In this document: in pieces, positions 1 through 5,417 of the stretch
Numbering within the stretch: the stretch's first letter is position 1
How the letters are laid out: each line of letters begins with the position of its first letter
Notes under the pieces: model-generated
Told to the model about the DNA's origin: nothing
The model's database searches: none
Seen by the model: the letters and a program-made list of their open reading frames with translations, nothing else
Made by a program: the position numbers and the translations under genes
From: DASYZQ01 sp035946175
GTDB taxonomy: Bacteria; Patescibacteriota; Saccharimonadia; Saccharimonadales; UBA4665
Reading direction: 5' to 3'
DNA: 13,351 nucleotides
Assembly (NCBI GenBank): GCA_035946175.1
Contig: DASYZQ010000031.1
Location: 1-13,351 of the forward strand

Positions 1-1
1 T

Positions 2-220
2 CGCCTCAAGGTTGCGCTGACCCTTCAGTTTGAGTTCGAGGACGGCCAGCGTACCGTTACCTTCGAGAAAGGCGAGGCCATTTTGGTGTGGCGCTGCTGG
101 CAGTTGGGATTACATGACGTCGTAAGACGACTGGATCGAAACGGCTTCCGCCTGAGTCACTTGAGTCAGAGCGACGACCACGAATACATCCTCGCAGTCT
201 CCCAGGTAGTATGTGACTAA
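2..220 (+). CDS. C-terminal fragment of a possible SAM-dependent (EgtD-like) methyltransferase
   Basis: The frame is open from the left edge to a TAA at 218-220, giving 72 residues of a protein whose N-terminus is outside the window. It holds a beta-rich stretch (VALTLQFEF), then FEKGEAILV, a helical part (LHDVVRRLDRNGF) and a closing strand DHEYILAVSQV. The order 'F-x-x-GE ... helix ... GF ... strand' resembles the end of EgtD/histidine-N-methyltransferase-like SAM enzymes. This is a resemblance only; the SAM-binding part is not in view. The next gene starts 15 bases after the stop with a strong SD, so the two are probably co-transcribed. GC is high, like the rest of the left element. A real coding end is likely; the family is uncertain. 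Confidence 0.45.
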   Translation, partial: RLKVALTLQFEFEDGQRTVTFEKGEAILVWRCWQLGLHDVVRRLDRNGFRLSHLSQSDDHEYILAVSQVVCD

Positions 221-235
221 ACGCAGGAGGCCTGT

Positions 236-562
236 TTGCCTCATCGTGCCGTCTCATACACTGTGGTCACGGACACGACCAACAAGTGCTTAACTCATCT
301 TCGGTCGATCCAGCCCGAACATCGTCATCAAGCGATAGCCAGGCGGGTGGAGTGCGTAGCTCGCAACTCCTACGGCATTCCTGAAACTCTGCTCGTTGAT
401 TGTTGGATTGCGGCAGAGCTGCTGTGTGCCATCCATGGCCAGCTCGAACTCTCGCCACAAGGCGAAGGGCTCTCTGTGCGAATAGCCAGAGAAGACCGGG
501 TAGACACTGGGCAGGTCGATACTCTTGAACATTTCCCTGGACGCATGACTCGCGGTCGGTAG
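236..562 (+). CDS. Unrecognised 108-aa protein of the integrated element, TTG start
   Basis: The start is TTG at 236, chosen because a perfect AGGAGG lies at 225-230 with 5-base spacing. The frame follows the preceding gene by 15 bases on the same strand. The product is soluble, with no membrane segment or signal peptide. The middle (RHQAIARRVECVARNSYGIPETLLVDCWIAAELLCAIHG) looks helical, and the C-terminus is Arg-rich (FPGRMTRGR). I do not recognise a family. Shorter antisense frames exist over the same region but have no comparable start signal. Its placement suggests an accessory gene of the mobile element. Confidence 0.55.
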   Translation: MPHRAVSYTVVTDTTNKCLTHLRSIQPEHRHQAIARRVECVARNSYGIPETLLVDCWIAAELLCAIHGQLELSPQGEGLSVRIAREDRVDTGQVDTLEHFPGRMTRGR

Positions 563-619
563 CCGCTCATCTCAGCGTGATATGCTGTTCTCGTACAATG
601 TGAGTCGGGGGAGGATTGA

Positions 620-1186
620 TTGACTATCAAAGCTGGACAGGAACTCAAGTCACTTGGCCAAGAGAGAGCTGCCGCAGTACTGCGGCATCCGGCACAACAG
701 GCTACGGCATCGAATATAGCTGAACTTATTTCCTGGCTCCGTTTGTGCGAGCAGCCGAGCGACTTCTACGAGTTTCAGCGGCACCTGTTCGGCTACCTCT
801 ATAAGGTTGAGGAACGCCGAGGGCAGTGCTCTCGTATCGTGAAGCGTCTTCAACACGGCAAGTCGCTGCCGGCCGACGCTCCACCTGTGCCGCCCAGCGG
901 TGACCCTACGCAACTTGAAAGCTGGGAGTTCGAGGCGTACGTCTATGAGCGACTGGCTCGGCAGTTGCGGGCCGTTGACCGTGTGGTGTTCTGGATCGCA
1001 ATGCACCCTGGCCAGAGGGCCTCCATGGTTCTCGGCTCGTTCGGACGGTTGTTCGTCTGGCTGTGTCTGGTTGTTTGCTTCTGCCGTCACGGCCGCCATG
1101 TCAACTCGGTCAACCTCAGCCACCTGCTGTACGGCGAGCTGTGCAACTTGGTTGGGTACGTCATCACCTCGCTTCGCTCCTTCTAG
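620..1186 (+). CDS. Unrecognised 188-aa protein with a possible C-terminal membrane segment, TTG start
   Basis: The start is TTG at 620, preceded by GGGGGAGG at 607-614 (5-base spacing). Residues 1-135 look like a normal soluble, largely helical protein (for example IAELISWLRLCEQPSDFYEFQRHLFGYLYKVEERR) with a Pro-rich linker near 84-95. Residues about 141-155 (FGRLFVWLCLVVCFC) are hydrophobic and Cys-rich, possibly a transmembrane helix, followed by a His/Asn-rich tail. No family is recognised. It converges on the methyltransferase, with 20 bases between the two stop codons. The last third is doubtful because an opposite-strand frame (650-1195) has a good ATG with SD; see the findings. Its N-terminal two thirds are more convincing than its end. 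Confidence 0.55.
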   Translation: MTIKAGQELKSLGQERAAAVLRHPAQQATASNIAELISWLRLCEQPSDFYEFQRHLFGYLYKVEERRGQCSRIVKRLQHGKSLPADAPPVPPSGDPTQLESWEFEAYVYERLARQLRAVDRVVFWIAMHPGQRASMVLGSFGRLFVWLCLVVCFCRHGRHVNSVNLSHLLYGELCNLVGYVITSLRSF

Positions 1187-1206
1187 TTGTTCCATCTCAA
1201 ATCTCC

Positions 1207-2214
1207 TTAGGCTGCTGCCACATCGGCAGCCAATATTTCTTGTACGGCTATCTCGACCAGCTCCCGTAGAGCTGCTATGGCCTGCTGTGGCACCACCCCG
1301 TTACCGATGGCTCGGTGCTTGGCGCTGTAGGGCAGGTCAAGGTTGGTCACGAAGCCACTGGGGATACCCATCAACCACTCACTGAACACCGGCGACAACC
1401 GTGGTTGACCGCAGGTACCTAACTCGGTTGGGTGCGGCGCTGCCCTGCCGCTGACTGCTTCCCACCCACGGATCGCCGCCTCGTAACGCCCCCAGACGAT
1501 GTCGCTGAGGCTGGTGACTGAATGCTCATCGGTTGGACGGCCAGGGCAGGAGGTGATCGATCGCTCCTGTTGACCCATTGATTCGGGTGCTACAGCACCA
1601 GCACCAGGTCGGAGAGGTCCACCTGGTGACCGCCAGCTCTGCGCTTGTCTGGTAGTTGTCCAGCGGCGCCGTCGCTGGCAACGGGTGTAGGCAGCAAGCA
1701 GCAGGTGTTCGGCTCTGGGCCGGTAGGCGAGGATAAATACCCTCTCGCGTCTGTGGGCTGCACCGATATCACTGGCTCGTAGGCTCGTCCAGACCGAGTA
1801 GTACCCGTTCTCGGCCAGGTCCCCGAGTACACGATCGAGCCCACGCCTCCTGATGGCGCTAACGTTCTCCACAATGATGAGTGATGGTCGTAGCAAGCGA
1901 ATGCCCTCGGCGATGTTCTTCCATATACCACTTCGCTCTCCTTTCTCAATGCCTAATCCTTTACCGCTAGTGCTAATATCCTGGCAGGGGAACCCTGCAC
2001 ACATGATGTCTACTGGTAGAGCCTGACCCCAATCCAGCGTTGTTATATCCCCGAGGTTCGGCACACCCGGGTACCTCGTAGCCAGGATGGTTGCGACGTG
2101 TTTGTCGTTGTCAGCACACCAGGCAAGCTTCCCGCTGAACACCGCCCTTACAGCCATGTCCAGGCCGCCATAGCCGGTGCACAGGGAACCGATCGTAGGT
2201 TTTCTTGTTCTCAT
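1207..2214 (-). CDS. Phage-type DNA (cytosine-5-)-methyltransferase
   Basis: This enzyme transfers a methyl group from SAM to carbon 5 of cytosine in a DNA target. With ATG at 2214 it has 335 residues. Motifs in order: I, TIGSLCTGYGGLD (7-19, SAM binding); IV, GFPCQD (74-79, catalytic Cys77); VI, ENV (116-118); VIII, HRRERVF (154-160); and the closing EWLMGIPSGFVT (279-290) and GNGVVPQQ (304-311), motif X-like. The ATG at 2214 is preferred because GGAG lies 10 bases upstream and motif I then begins at residue 7; an in-frame GTG at 2253 would add 13 residues. Residues about 164-212 are Arg/Ala/Pro-rich and look like an out-of-frame reading; another frame there has better motifs (see nested frame). 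No cognate endonuclease is seen, so this is probably an orphan anti-restriction or modification enzyme of a phage-like element. The gene lies 12-50 bases downstream of the DUF3846 gene, in the same operon. Confidence 0.93.
   Translation of the reverse strand: MRTRKPTIGSLCTGYGGLDMAVRAVFSGKLAWCADNDKHVATILATRYPGVPNLGDITTLDWGQALPVDIMCAGFPCQDISTSGKGLGIEKGERSGIWKNIAEGIRLLRPSLIIVENVSAIRRRGLDRVLGDLAENGYYSVWTSLRASDIGAAHRRERVFILAYRPRAEHLLLAAYTRCQRRRRWTTTRQAQSWRSPGGPLRPGAGAVAPESMGQQERSITSCPGRPTDEHSVTSLSDIVWGRYEAAIRGWEAVSGRAAPHPTELGTCGQPRLSPVFSEWLMGIPSGFVTNLDLPYSAKHRAIGNGVVPQQAIAALRELVEIAVQEILAADVAAA
1590..1931 (-). other. Open frame nested inside the methyltransferase gene, with its own SD and GTG
   Basis: A second frame on the same strand, shifted relative to the methyltransferase, is open for 113 codons from GTG at 1931 to TAG at 1592-1590. 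AAAGGAG at 1944-1938 sits 6 bases upstream of the GTG; an in-frame TTG at 1949 is a less likely start. The product contains SSLWRT, TWPRTGTTRSGRAYE, LLPTPVASDG and a run ending HQVDLSDLV. This motif set (SLWRT, WPRSG, LPTP) is familiar from phage proteins encoded next to or within cytosine methylases. At about 1590-1735 this frame looks more protein-like than the methyltransferase frame, which there is Arg/Ala-rich. It could be an overprinted gene, or the trace of two compensating frameshifts. Translation is not shown. Confidence 0.4.
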
Positions 2215-2265
2215 GCACAGTGTTCTCCGCTTAGATTGACTGACGTTGCGCACCTTGCTACGTAC

Positions 2266-2817
2266 TTACGCTTCGGGAATTACCCGGATGTCTTCAACCT
2301 GCGTCCAGCGTGCGCCGAGATGGAGGACGTGGGAGTAAGCCTCCTCCCACGTGGCAAACGTAATGTCGTTGCCGTGCCAGCCGCGGTCCCCCTTCGTTTG
2401 TACTTCGGCACGAAAGCGCTTCGCATTGAAGAGGGTCGCTACGAACTGGTCAGGTACGTTGGTAACTGAACCCTCTCTATCGATCGGGCCGGTCAGGAAG
2501 GCGTCACCGGCGACGTAATCTTCGTAGCGGTAGCCCCGGTGGTGCACCCACAGCAGCATGCTCGCCCGACGGTTGAGCGGTAACTCTTGCAGCTTGCCCT
2601 CTTCGTTGACGTACAGGCTTGATGGCGGTTGACGCAGGCGTATCGCCTCGATGTAACCCCCGACGATCTGCTGGCGATCGTCTAGGCTGGCCGCACCGAT
2701 CTCTTTGCGTTGTAGCGGTTGCTCTTCGTCGGCTGGTACGACGATGGTGGTGATCCTTAGGGCCTCACCAGTCTCAGATATTTGTGGTAACTCATCACCT
2801 CTGTTTTCTCGTTCCAT
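2266..2817 (-). CDS. DUF3846 domain protein (phage/plasmid type)
   Basis: 183 residues; start ATG at 2817 with AAGGAGG at 2832-2826 and 8-base spacing. Residues about 21-115 match the DUF3846 pattern: ITTIVVPADEEQP, then GGYIEAIRL, SLYVNEEGKLQELPLNRRAS and GDAFLTGPIDREGSVTNVP. The biochemical role of DUF3846 is unknown; it is common in actinophages, conjugative elements and actinobacterial plasmids. The C-terminal part (about 138-183, VQTKGDRGWHGNDITFATWEEAYSHVLHLGARW) looks like a second small domain. It is the middle gene of a minus-strand trio, with the ParB-motif gene 60 bases upstream and the methyltransferase downstream. Its first 11 coding bases equal those of the upstream gene. Confidence 0.8.
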   Translation of the reverse strand: MERENRGDELPQISETGEALRITTIVVPADEEQPLQRKEIGAASLDDRQQIVGGYIEAIRLRQPPSSLYVNEEGKLQELPLNRRASMLLWVHHRGYRYEDYVAGDAFLTGPIDREGSVTNVPDQFVATLFNAKRFRAEVQTKGDRGWHGNDITFATWEEAYSHVLHLGARWTQVEDIRVIPEA

Positions 2818-2877
2818 GTGTTGTTCCTCCTTGTTCTTTCGTTAGTTCTCGTTGCTATGTACTTATGGGGTTTGGGG

Positions 2878-3384
2878 CTAGTTAACTGGTCCGATGCGAC
2901 TGTCCTCACGAATCGACAGGCTCTCTTCGGCACTCAGTACATGGGCCGACAGTTTCTCGACTCCTTCCACATGAGCCCGGTACAGCCGGTGAGTGCCATC
3001 AATGAGCAGGGGGAATTCTTCTCCCTGATTGCTCCGTAGGGTGGCAACGATAACTGGCTCATCAAGGTCAGTAGGCATCACATAGCGGCGGTCAAAGCCG
3101 GGCAGCGGGGTGAAGAGTGAGAATGATCTCCCCTCGTTACTGTCCAAACGATCCAGTCCATAGGCTAAAGCCCAGGGCTGCACTGGTAATGACCGAGTCT
3201 CACGCGGATCCTCAACAATGACGGCCTGGGCTCGATCGACGTTGAAGACCCACGGGCCGAACTGGAAGCGCTGCACACGTGGACGCTCGCCTGGCTCATG
3301 TCTTTGATCGGATCGTGCTCTTGGTGGACCTGACCAACCTTGTTGGCTTTCACCTCCTCGGGGTACTTGTTGCTCTCGTTCCAT
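2878..3384 (-). CDS. Protein with a ParB-like DGxHR motif, function unknown
   Basis: 168 residues from ATG at 3384; AAGGA lies about 11 bases upstream, a modest SD. The first 37 residues are low complexity (Gln, Gly, Pro, Arg). The core runs from FQFGPWVFNVDRAQAV (40-55) to LLIDGTHRLYRAHVEG (126-141) and ends with AHVLSAEESLSI (147-158). The sequence LIDGTHRLYRA recalls the DGxHR box of ParB/sulfiredoxin-fold proteins, in which this segment binds nucleotide. That assignment is inference, and no separate DNA-binding domain is seen. It is the first gene of the DUF3846-methyltransferase trio, so probably part of the same phage-like module. It is divergent from the gene at 3431. Confidence 0.6.
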   Translation of the reverse strand: MEREQQVPRGGESQQGWSGPPRARSDQRHEPGERPRVQRFQFGPWVFNVDRAQAVIVEDPRETRSLPVQPWALAYGLDRLDSNEGRSFSLFTPLPGFDRRYVMPTDLDEPVIVATLRSNQGEEFPLLIDGTHRLYRAHVEGVEKLSAHVLSAEESLSIREDSRIGPVN

Positions 3385-3430
3385 AGTCTTCTTGTCCTTT
3401 GCTTGTTAGTTGTGGTTATATGTTCCAAGA

Positions 3431-3868
3431 ATGGAATACAAATTTAAGAGGTCACCATACAATCAGCCGCGTATTATCGAGGGAATATCGGTTACGAAGA
3501 CGGGGCGTATCGGCCTAACGAAGTTCCTCATGGCAACCCACGGTGTTCAAAGGGGCATGAGGGCGAATATGTATTGGGACGCTGATAGCAGAACCGTTGC
3601 GATTGCTTTTACTCCTGGAGCCGACCCGGAGGCCTACCCTCTTGGCTTTACACAACGATATGGAGCATTCATCAACGCGGGCAAATTCTTCAAGGTGCAC
3701 CATCTCGATCTCGATAGGTATGCTGACCGTTACCAATTCACGCTTGTGAGCGGGGATTCCGTTAATCTGTCAGAAGCTGGGCCTTCAGTCCTCCTTATTG
3801 ATTTGACGGAGCCATACCGTCGGCAGCGCGTTATCAATCGGAGGCGCCATGAATCTGACGCTCCTTGA
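3431..3868 (+). CDS. Unrecognised 145-aa protein, last gene before the att site
   Basis: Start ATG at 3431; an in-frame TTG at 3410 would add 7 residues. No SD is seen, unlike the other genes of the left element. The sequence is well behaved: a basic N-terminus (MEYKFKRSPY), a central part (TKTGRIGLTKFLMATHGVQRGMRANMYWDADSRTVAIAFTPG, 23-63), then RYGAFINAGKFFKVHHLDLDRY (76-97) and an Arg-rich tail. The pattern 'YWDADSRTVAIAF ... GAFINAGKFF' looks like a compact beta-rich domain of a kind I associate with small proteins in Patescibacteria, but I cannot name it. Its GC is between the two sides of the window. It may be a host-type gene carried by the element. Confidence 0.6.
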   Translation: MEYKFKRSPYNQPRIIEGISVTKTGRIGLTKFLMATHGVQRGMRANMYWDADSRTVAIAFTPGADPEAYPLGFTQRYGAFINAGKFFKVHHLDLDRYADRYQFTLVSGDSVNLSEAGPSVLLIDLTEPYRRQRVINRRRHESDAP

Positions 3869-4055
3869 GAGCGTCGCTGTCACATCATCACTGAGGACCG
3901 TGTTCCTTAGAATCCGGGCACAAGAACAGGGTCAAGCCTGACGGCAAAGTTGACGGCAACGATGCCAAGAAACCAGTGCCTACGCCATACATTTATCGCA
4001 CTCGCTACTACTGTAACGCGCTCCCGCACACTAACAGGGGTGGAGTTCCGGTACC
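3869..4055. other. Non-coding stretch between the last element gene and the att site
   Basis: About 190 bases without a supported gene. A plus frame without a start codon runs through it into the tRNA fragment, and a minus frame (3907-4128) is simply the antisense of the tRNA end. A short imperfect repeat (TGACGGCAA, twice near 3939-3958) is present. No integrase end, convincing terminator or promoter was found. It could hold integrase arm-binding sites, but nothing in the sequence proves that. Confidence 0.4.
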
Positions 4056-4090
4056 AAAGGTCGTAGGTTCGAATCCTATCGGGTGTACCA
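4056..4090 (+). other. Orphan tRNA 3' end: probable attachment site (attR) of the integrated element
   Basis: The sequence folds as the 3' part of a tRNA: variable loop, T stem GTAGG/CCTAT (4063-4067, 4075-4079) around the loop TTCGAAT, acceptor strand CGGGTGT (4080-4086), discriminator A and encoded CCA (4088-4090). The matching 5' acceptor strand ACACCCG and the D and anticodon arms are absent upstream. Element-type DNA lies to the left and AT-richer DNA to the right. The orientation is what integration into a tRNA 3' end predicts: the intact tRNA is restored at the far left end, off-window, and this repeat stays at the right end. The parent tRNA's amino acid cannot be read, because no anticodon is present. 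Confidence 0.72.
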
Positions 4091-4099
4091 AATTTATGA

Positions 4100-4486
4100 T
4101 TATTTAGGGACTCGCGCCCTACTAGCACTTTGGCTCACTAGTTTTTTATCAAATGTCCAAACAGGTAACGCGTTCTGTAGTTCTGCGTAGTTAAGCAAAC
4201 AACAATCTAAGAACGACCATGAGGGGTGTTTGTTGTATTCTATAAGCGCACGTCGAAAGAGTACTCTGTTACAACTGAAGATCGCCTCATCTATAACCTT
4301 ATAAAGACTGTCAGATACGAGATCCCTCGGTATTTTGTAGAACTTCTCAAGTGCGAATGCTAGTTCGACTAGTATGGCATCAGGCACGTGAAGTTCTTTA
4401 CTGTTTGCAAACAGATTATCTACAAGCTCCGTACGAGTAGCATCTCGATCAAGAAGCCAATCTAGTAATATATTAGTATCAATCAT
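4100..4486 (-). CDS. vapC: VapC-type PIN-domain toxin
   Basis: 128 residues, the usual length for VapC. PIN toxins are Mg-dependent ribonucleases that cut tRNA or rRNA and are held inactive by the partner antitoxin. The acidic residues expected of the active site are visible: D3 (MIDTNILLDW), E41 (AILVELAFALE), D94 (SWSFLDCCLL) and D113 (WTFDKKL). The ATG at 4486 begins 7 bases after the antitoxin stop with no clear SD, so translational coupling is likely. The stop codon lies 10 bases from the CCA of the att tRNA fragment, so this is the first gene on the chromosomal side of the junction. Its codons are AT-rich, unlike the left element. Confidence 0.9.
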   Translation of the reverse strand: MIDTNILLDWLLDRDATRTELVDNLFANSKELHVPDAILVELAFALEKFYKIPRDLVSDSLYKVIDEAIFSCNRVLFRRALIEYNKHPSWSFLDCCLLNYAELQNALPVWTFDKKLVSQSASRARVPK

Positions 4487-4493
4487 TATTTAA

Positions 4494-4757
4494 TTAATAT
4501 CCAAACTTGTCTGCAACATTCAAACTATAACCCATTCCGCTTATATATTGTCTGTGTGATGTCTTAGCCCTTTTTAGGGCATTTTTGTTGGCTTCGCGTA
4601 CCTCTGTGATTGTTTTAGCCCGCTTGAGGATATACTCTCCAGATGACGAACCTCTCGAGAAGGAAATTAACATCCCAGGTTTGACGCCTAGCTGTTCTCG
4701 AATTTCCTTTGGAATTGTGGTAGTACCTTTACTGGTGAGTATGGTCTTATATATCAT
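4494..4757 (-). CDS. AbrB/MazE-fold (swapped-hairpin) antitoxin
   Basis: 87 residues. Residues about 8-34 (TSKGTTTIPKEIREQLGVKPGMLISF) are the classic AbrB/SpoVT swapped-hairpin DNA-binding domain. The C-terminal 45 residues are basic and probably wrap around the PIN toxin. It lies immediately upstream of the toxin in one operon. Antitoxins of this type bind their own promoter; two direct copies of TATACTTA spaced 22 bases apart lie just upstream and are good operator candidates. Start ATG at 4757 has no SD; the transcript leader may be very short. Confidence 0.88.
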   Translation of the reverse strand: MIYKTILTSKGTTTIPKEIREQLGVKPGMLISFSRGSSSGEYILKRAKTITEVREANKNALKRAKTSHRQYISGMGYSLNVADKFGY

Positions 4758-4768
4758 GTATGAATGCT

Positions 4769-4804
4769 ACTATATAAGTATACTCTATGTCAATAGTAAG
4801 TATA
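4769..4804 (-). promoter_or_regulatory. Promoter/operator region of the toxin-antitoxin operon
   Basis: Two identical copies of TATACTTA (minus strand, at 4804-4797 and 4782-4775) are exactly 22 bases apart, two helical turns, which fits binding by a dimeric antitoxin on one DNA face. TTGACA is present at 4793-4788 and TATAGT at 4774-4769, but the spacing is only 13 bases. TATACT at 4782-4777 is an alternative -10 inside one repeat. Autoregulation is inferred from the antitoxin family. Confidence 0.5.
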
Positions 4805-4901
4805 TAAATGGCGTAATCAGCATACGCCGTCCCTGCCTAAAGTAATCGGTACATTACCCCAGATACAAATTGGCAACCACTTGCTGCTTTAAGCTGGTAC
4901 A

Positions 4902-5417
4902 TCAAAACGCCCCCAAGAGTCCCCCTATAATCAATGTTAGAAACGGGTTAGCCTTCCATTTTACACTGACGATGAATGCCCCGATGGCGATAAGTAGGTA
5001 TTTTGCGCTCGATGCAGTGTGAGGCGGCAATAAGCTTATGGCGGTAGTGGCCACCACGGCAGGTGCGGCAATGCCGACTCCTTTTATGAATAGTTTTACA
5101 TGGACGTGGTCTTGGAGTTTATTGAGATATCGTGCGGCCAAAATAGATAAAGTTAGGGGCGCTATAAATATACCGACTGTACCGACAATAAACCCAAGGA
5201 GCCCTGCTATACGATACCCAATGAAGGGAGCTGTGCCATTCACTACCGGACCGGGTGAGGCATAACCAAAGGCAATGATTGCAGATAGATCACCCTTAGT
5301 AATCCAGTGTGACTGGAGGACGCCAAACTGGTAGAAGTAGGCAGGTGATCCGGCCCCAAATGTGAGCAGGCTAATGAGCATCATATTAAAAAAGAGATAG
5401 AATAGATGGCCAATCAT
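4902..5417 (-). CDS. CHR-family membrane transporter, second half-size subunit (chromate-type)
   Basis: 171 residues with about five hydrophobic segments. It begins with a CHR-type N-terminus (LFYLFFNMMLISLLTFGAGSPAYF) and contains FGYASPGPVVNGTAPFIGYRIAGLLGFIVGTVG (about 50-82), which matches the conserved APGP-x-x-N/GP region of chromate transporter domains. In many bacteria two single-domain CHR proteins are made from one operon and work as a pair. Its ATG overlaps the stop of the upstream CHR gene by 4 bases (5414-5417), with AGGA 8 bases upstream, so translation is coupled. CHR proteins export chromate in studied cases; the true substrate here is unknown. Confidence 0.85.
   Translation of the reverse strand: MIGHLFYLFFNMMLISLLTFGAGSPAYFYQFGVLQSHWITKGDLSAIIAFGYASPGPVVNGTAPFIGYRIAGLLGFIVGTVGIFIAPLTLSILAARYLNKLQDHVHVKLFIKGVGIAAPAVVATTAISLLPPHTASSAKYLLIAIGAFIVSVKWKANPFLTLIIGGLLGAF

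Noticed and set aside
1207..1235. Hairpin GGCTGC...GCAGCC near the methyltransferase stop as a terminator
   Set aside because: It lies within the coding end, and no T-run follows on the minus strand.
900..1385. Plus frame crossing the end of the 188-aa gene and the methyltransferase end
   Set aside because: Cys/Ser/Arg-rich shadow composition, and it runs antisense into a certain gene.
3165..3428. Minus frame MEHITTTNKQ... starting upstream of the DGxHR gene
   Set aside because: It overlaps the DGxHR gene in another frame, has no family features and its second half is Ser/Arg-rich like a shadow.
3869..4111. Plus open frame through the att site as an integrase C-terminus
   Set aside because: No start codon, no Arg/His/Tyr recombinase motifs, and its end is the tRNA sequence itself.
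3907..4128. Minus-strand frame with GTPDRIRTYDL-type sequence
   Set aside because: It is the antisense reading of the tRNA 3' end, a well-known source of false proteins.
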